Source: Clostridiales bacterium (lineage in GTDB: Bacteria; Bacillota; Clostridia; Saccharofermentanales; UBA5734). Taken from it: a stretch of 5,209 nt of DNA. Below are positions 5,127-5,209 of the stretch, piece by piece. Position 1 is the first letter of the stretch, and each line of letters opens with the position of its first letter. The notes below the pieces were generated by a model, which saw only the letters and a list, made by a program, of their open reading frames with translations, ran no database searches and was not told the origin of the DNA. The position numbers and the translations under genes are program-made. Location of the stretch: positions 1 to 5,209 of the forward strand of contig SLHU01000216.1 of the NCBI GenBank assembly GCA_007135995.1, in the 5' to 3' direction.

Positions 5127-5209
5127 TTAAGTTGAACTTTTGAACAGATCATTTGAAATTTCAGTCCACCAGATATCAAGCCGGTCCATGACTGTCTCAG
5201 AAAAAGCGA
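5127..5209 (-). CDS. C-terminal end of an unidentified gene (5' part beyond the window)
   Basis: Only the last 26 residues and the TAA stop are visible: AFSETVMDRLDIWWTEISND, then LFKSST. It reads as an amphipathic helix, consistent with the tail of a small secreted or pilin-like protein, but this is too short to identify. Evidence that it is coding: it stays open to the window edge, has a protein-like composition, and is followed 58 nt later by a terminator-like hairpin that precedes the next gene. The alternative frame, an upstream extension of the gene starting at 4981, is less likely because it would translate through that hairpin. The position suggests another member of the pilus locus. 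Confidence 0.5.
   Translation of the reverse strand, partial: AFSETVMDRLDIWWTEISNDLFKSST

Noticed and set aside
4982..5179. N-terminal extension of the 126-aa membrane protein by 66 residues to ATG 5179
   Set aside because: It would translate through an 11-bp terminator-like hairpin and put the extension before the membrane helix; ATG 4981 has a well-spaced GAGG site, and a different frame here looks like the tail of another gene.

Overview
The window looks like a chromosomal segment from a mid-GC member of the Bacillota (Firmicutes), perhaps a clostridial lineage. The reasons are strong AGGAGG/AAAGGA-type ribosome binding sites, tight start-stop coupling, GTG starts, and small Firmicutes-style Tad/Flp pilus membrane proteins. 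The taxonomic call is an inference. All seven supported genes, including the two cut by the window edges, are on the minus strand, so the biological reading order runs from right (5209) to left (1).

Right part (about 5209 to 3301): the tail of an unidentified gene is followed by a strong palindromic hairpin with an 8-T tract on its + side. Then come three small membrane-anchored proteins that look like the end of a Tad/Flp-type pilus locus. The first is a short pseudopilin-like protein (DUF4320-like architecture), the second a TadE/TadG-like pseudopilin whose start is buried 52 nt inside the first gene, and the third a CpaB/RcpC-like protein with a SAF domain. Each has a membrane segment near the N-terminus and a soluble, presumably extracytoplasmic, domain.

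Left part (about 3300 to 1): an AraC/XylS-family regulator is the first gene of a tightly packed folate operon. Its TAG stop is 2 nt from the ATG of folE (GTP cyclohydrolase I). The folE TAA stop directly abuts the GTG of folP (dihydropteroate synthase). After a 320-nt gap without a convincing gene comes folB (dihydroneopterin aldolase), cut by the left edge. FolE makes dihydroneopterin triphosphate, FolB acts after dephosphorylation to give 6-hydroxymethyl-dihydropterin, and FolP joins the activated pterin to p-aminobenzoate.

The most interesting site is the regulator's control region (3087-3263). It has a good sigma-A-type promoter whose predicted start point is only about 8-11 nt from the usable ATG codons. 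Three perfect 12-bp palindromes built around TGCCGGC surround this promoter, two upstream and one just inside the coding region. This suggests an autoregulated folate operon controlled by a transcription factor not normally associated with folate synthesis. No rRNA, tRNA, CRISPR array, insertion sequence or recognised riboswitch was seen.
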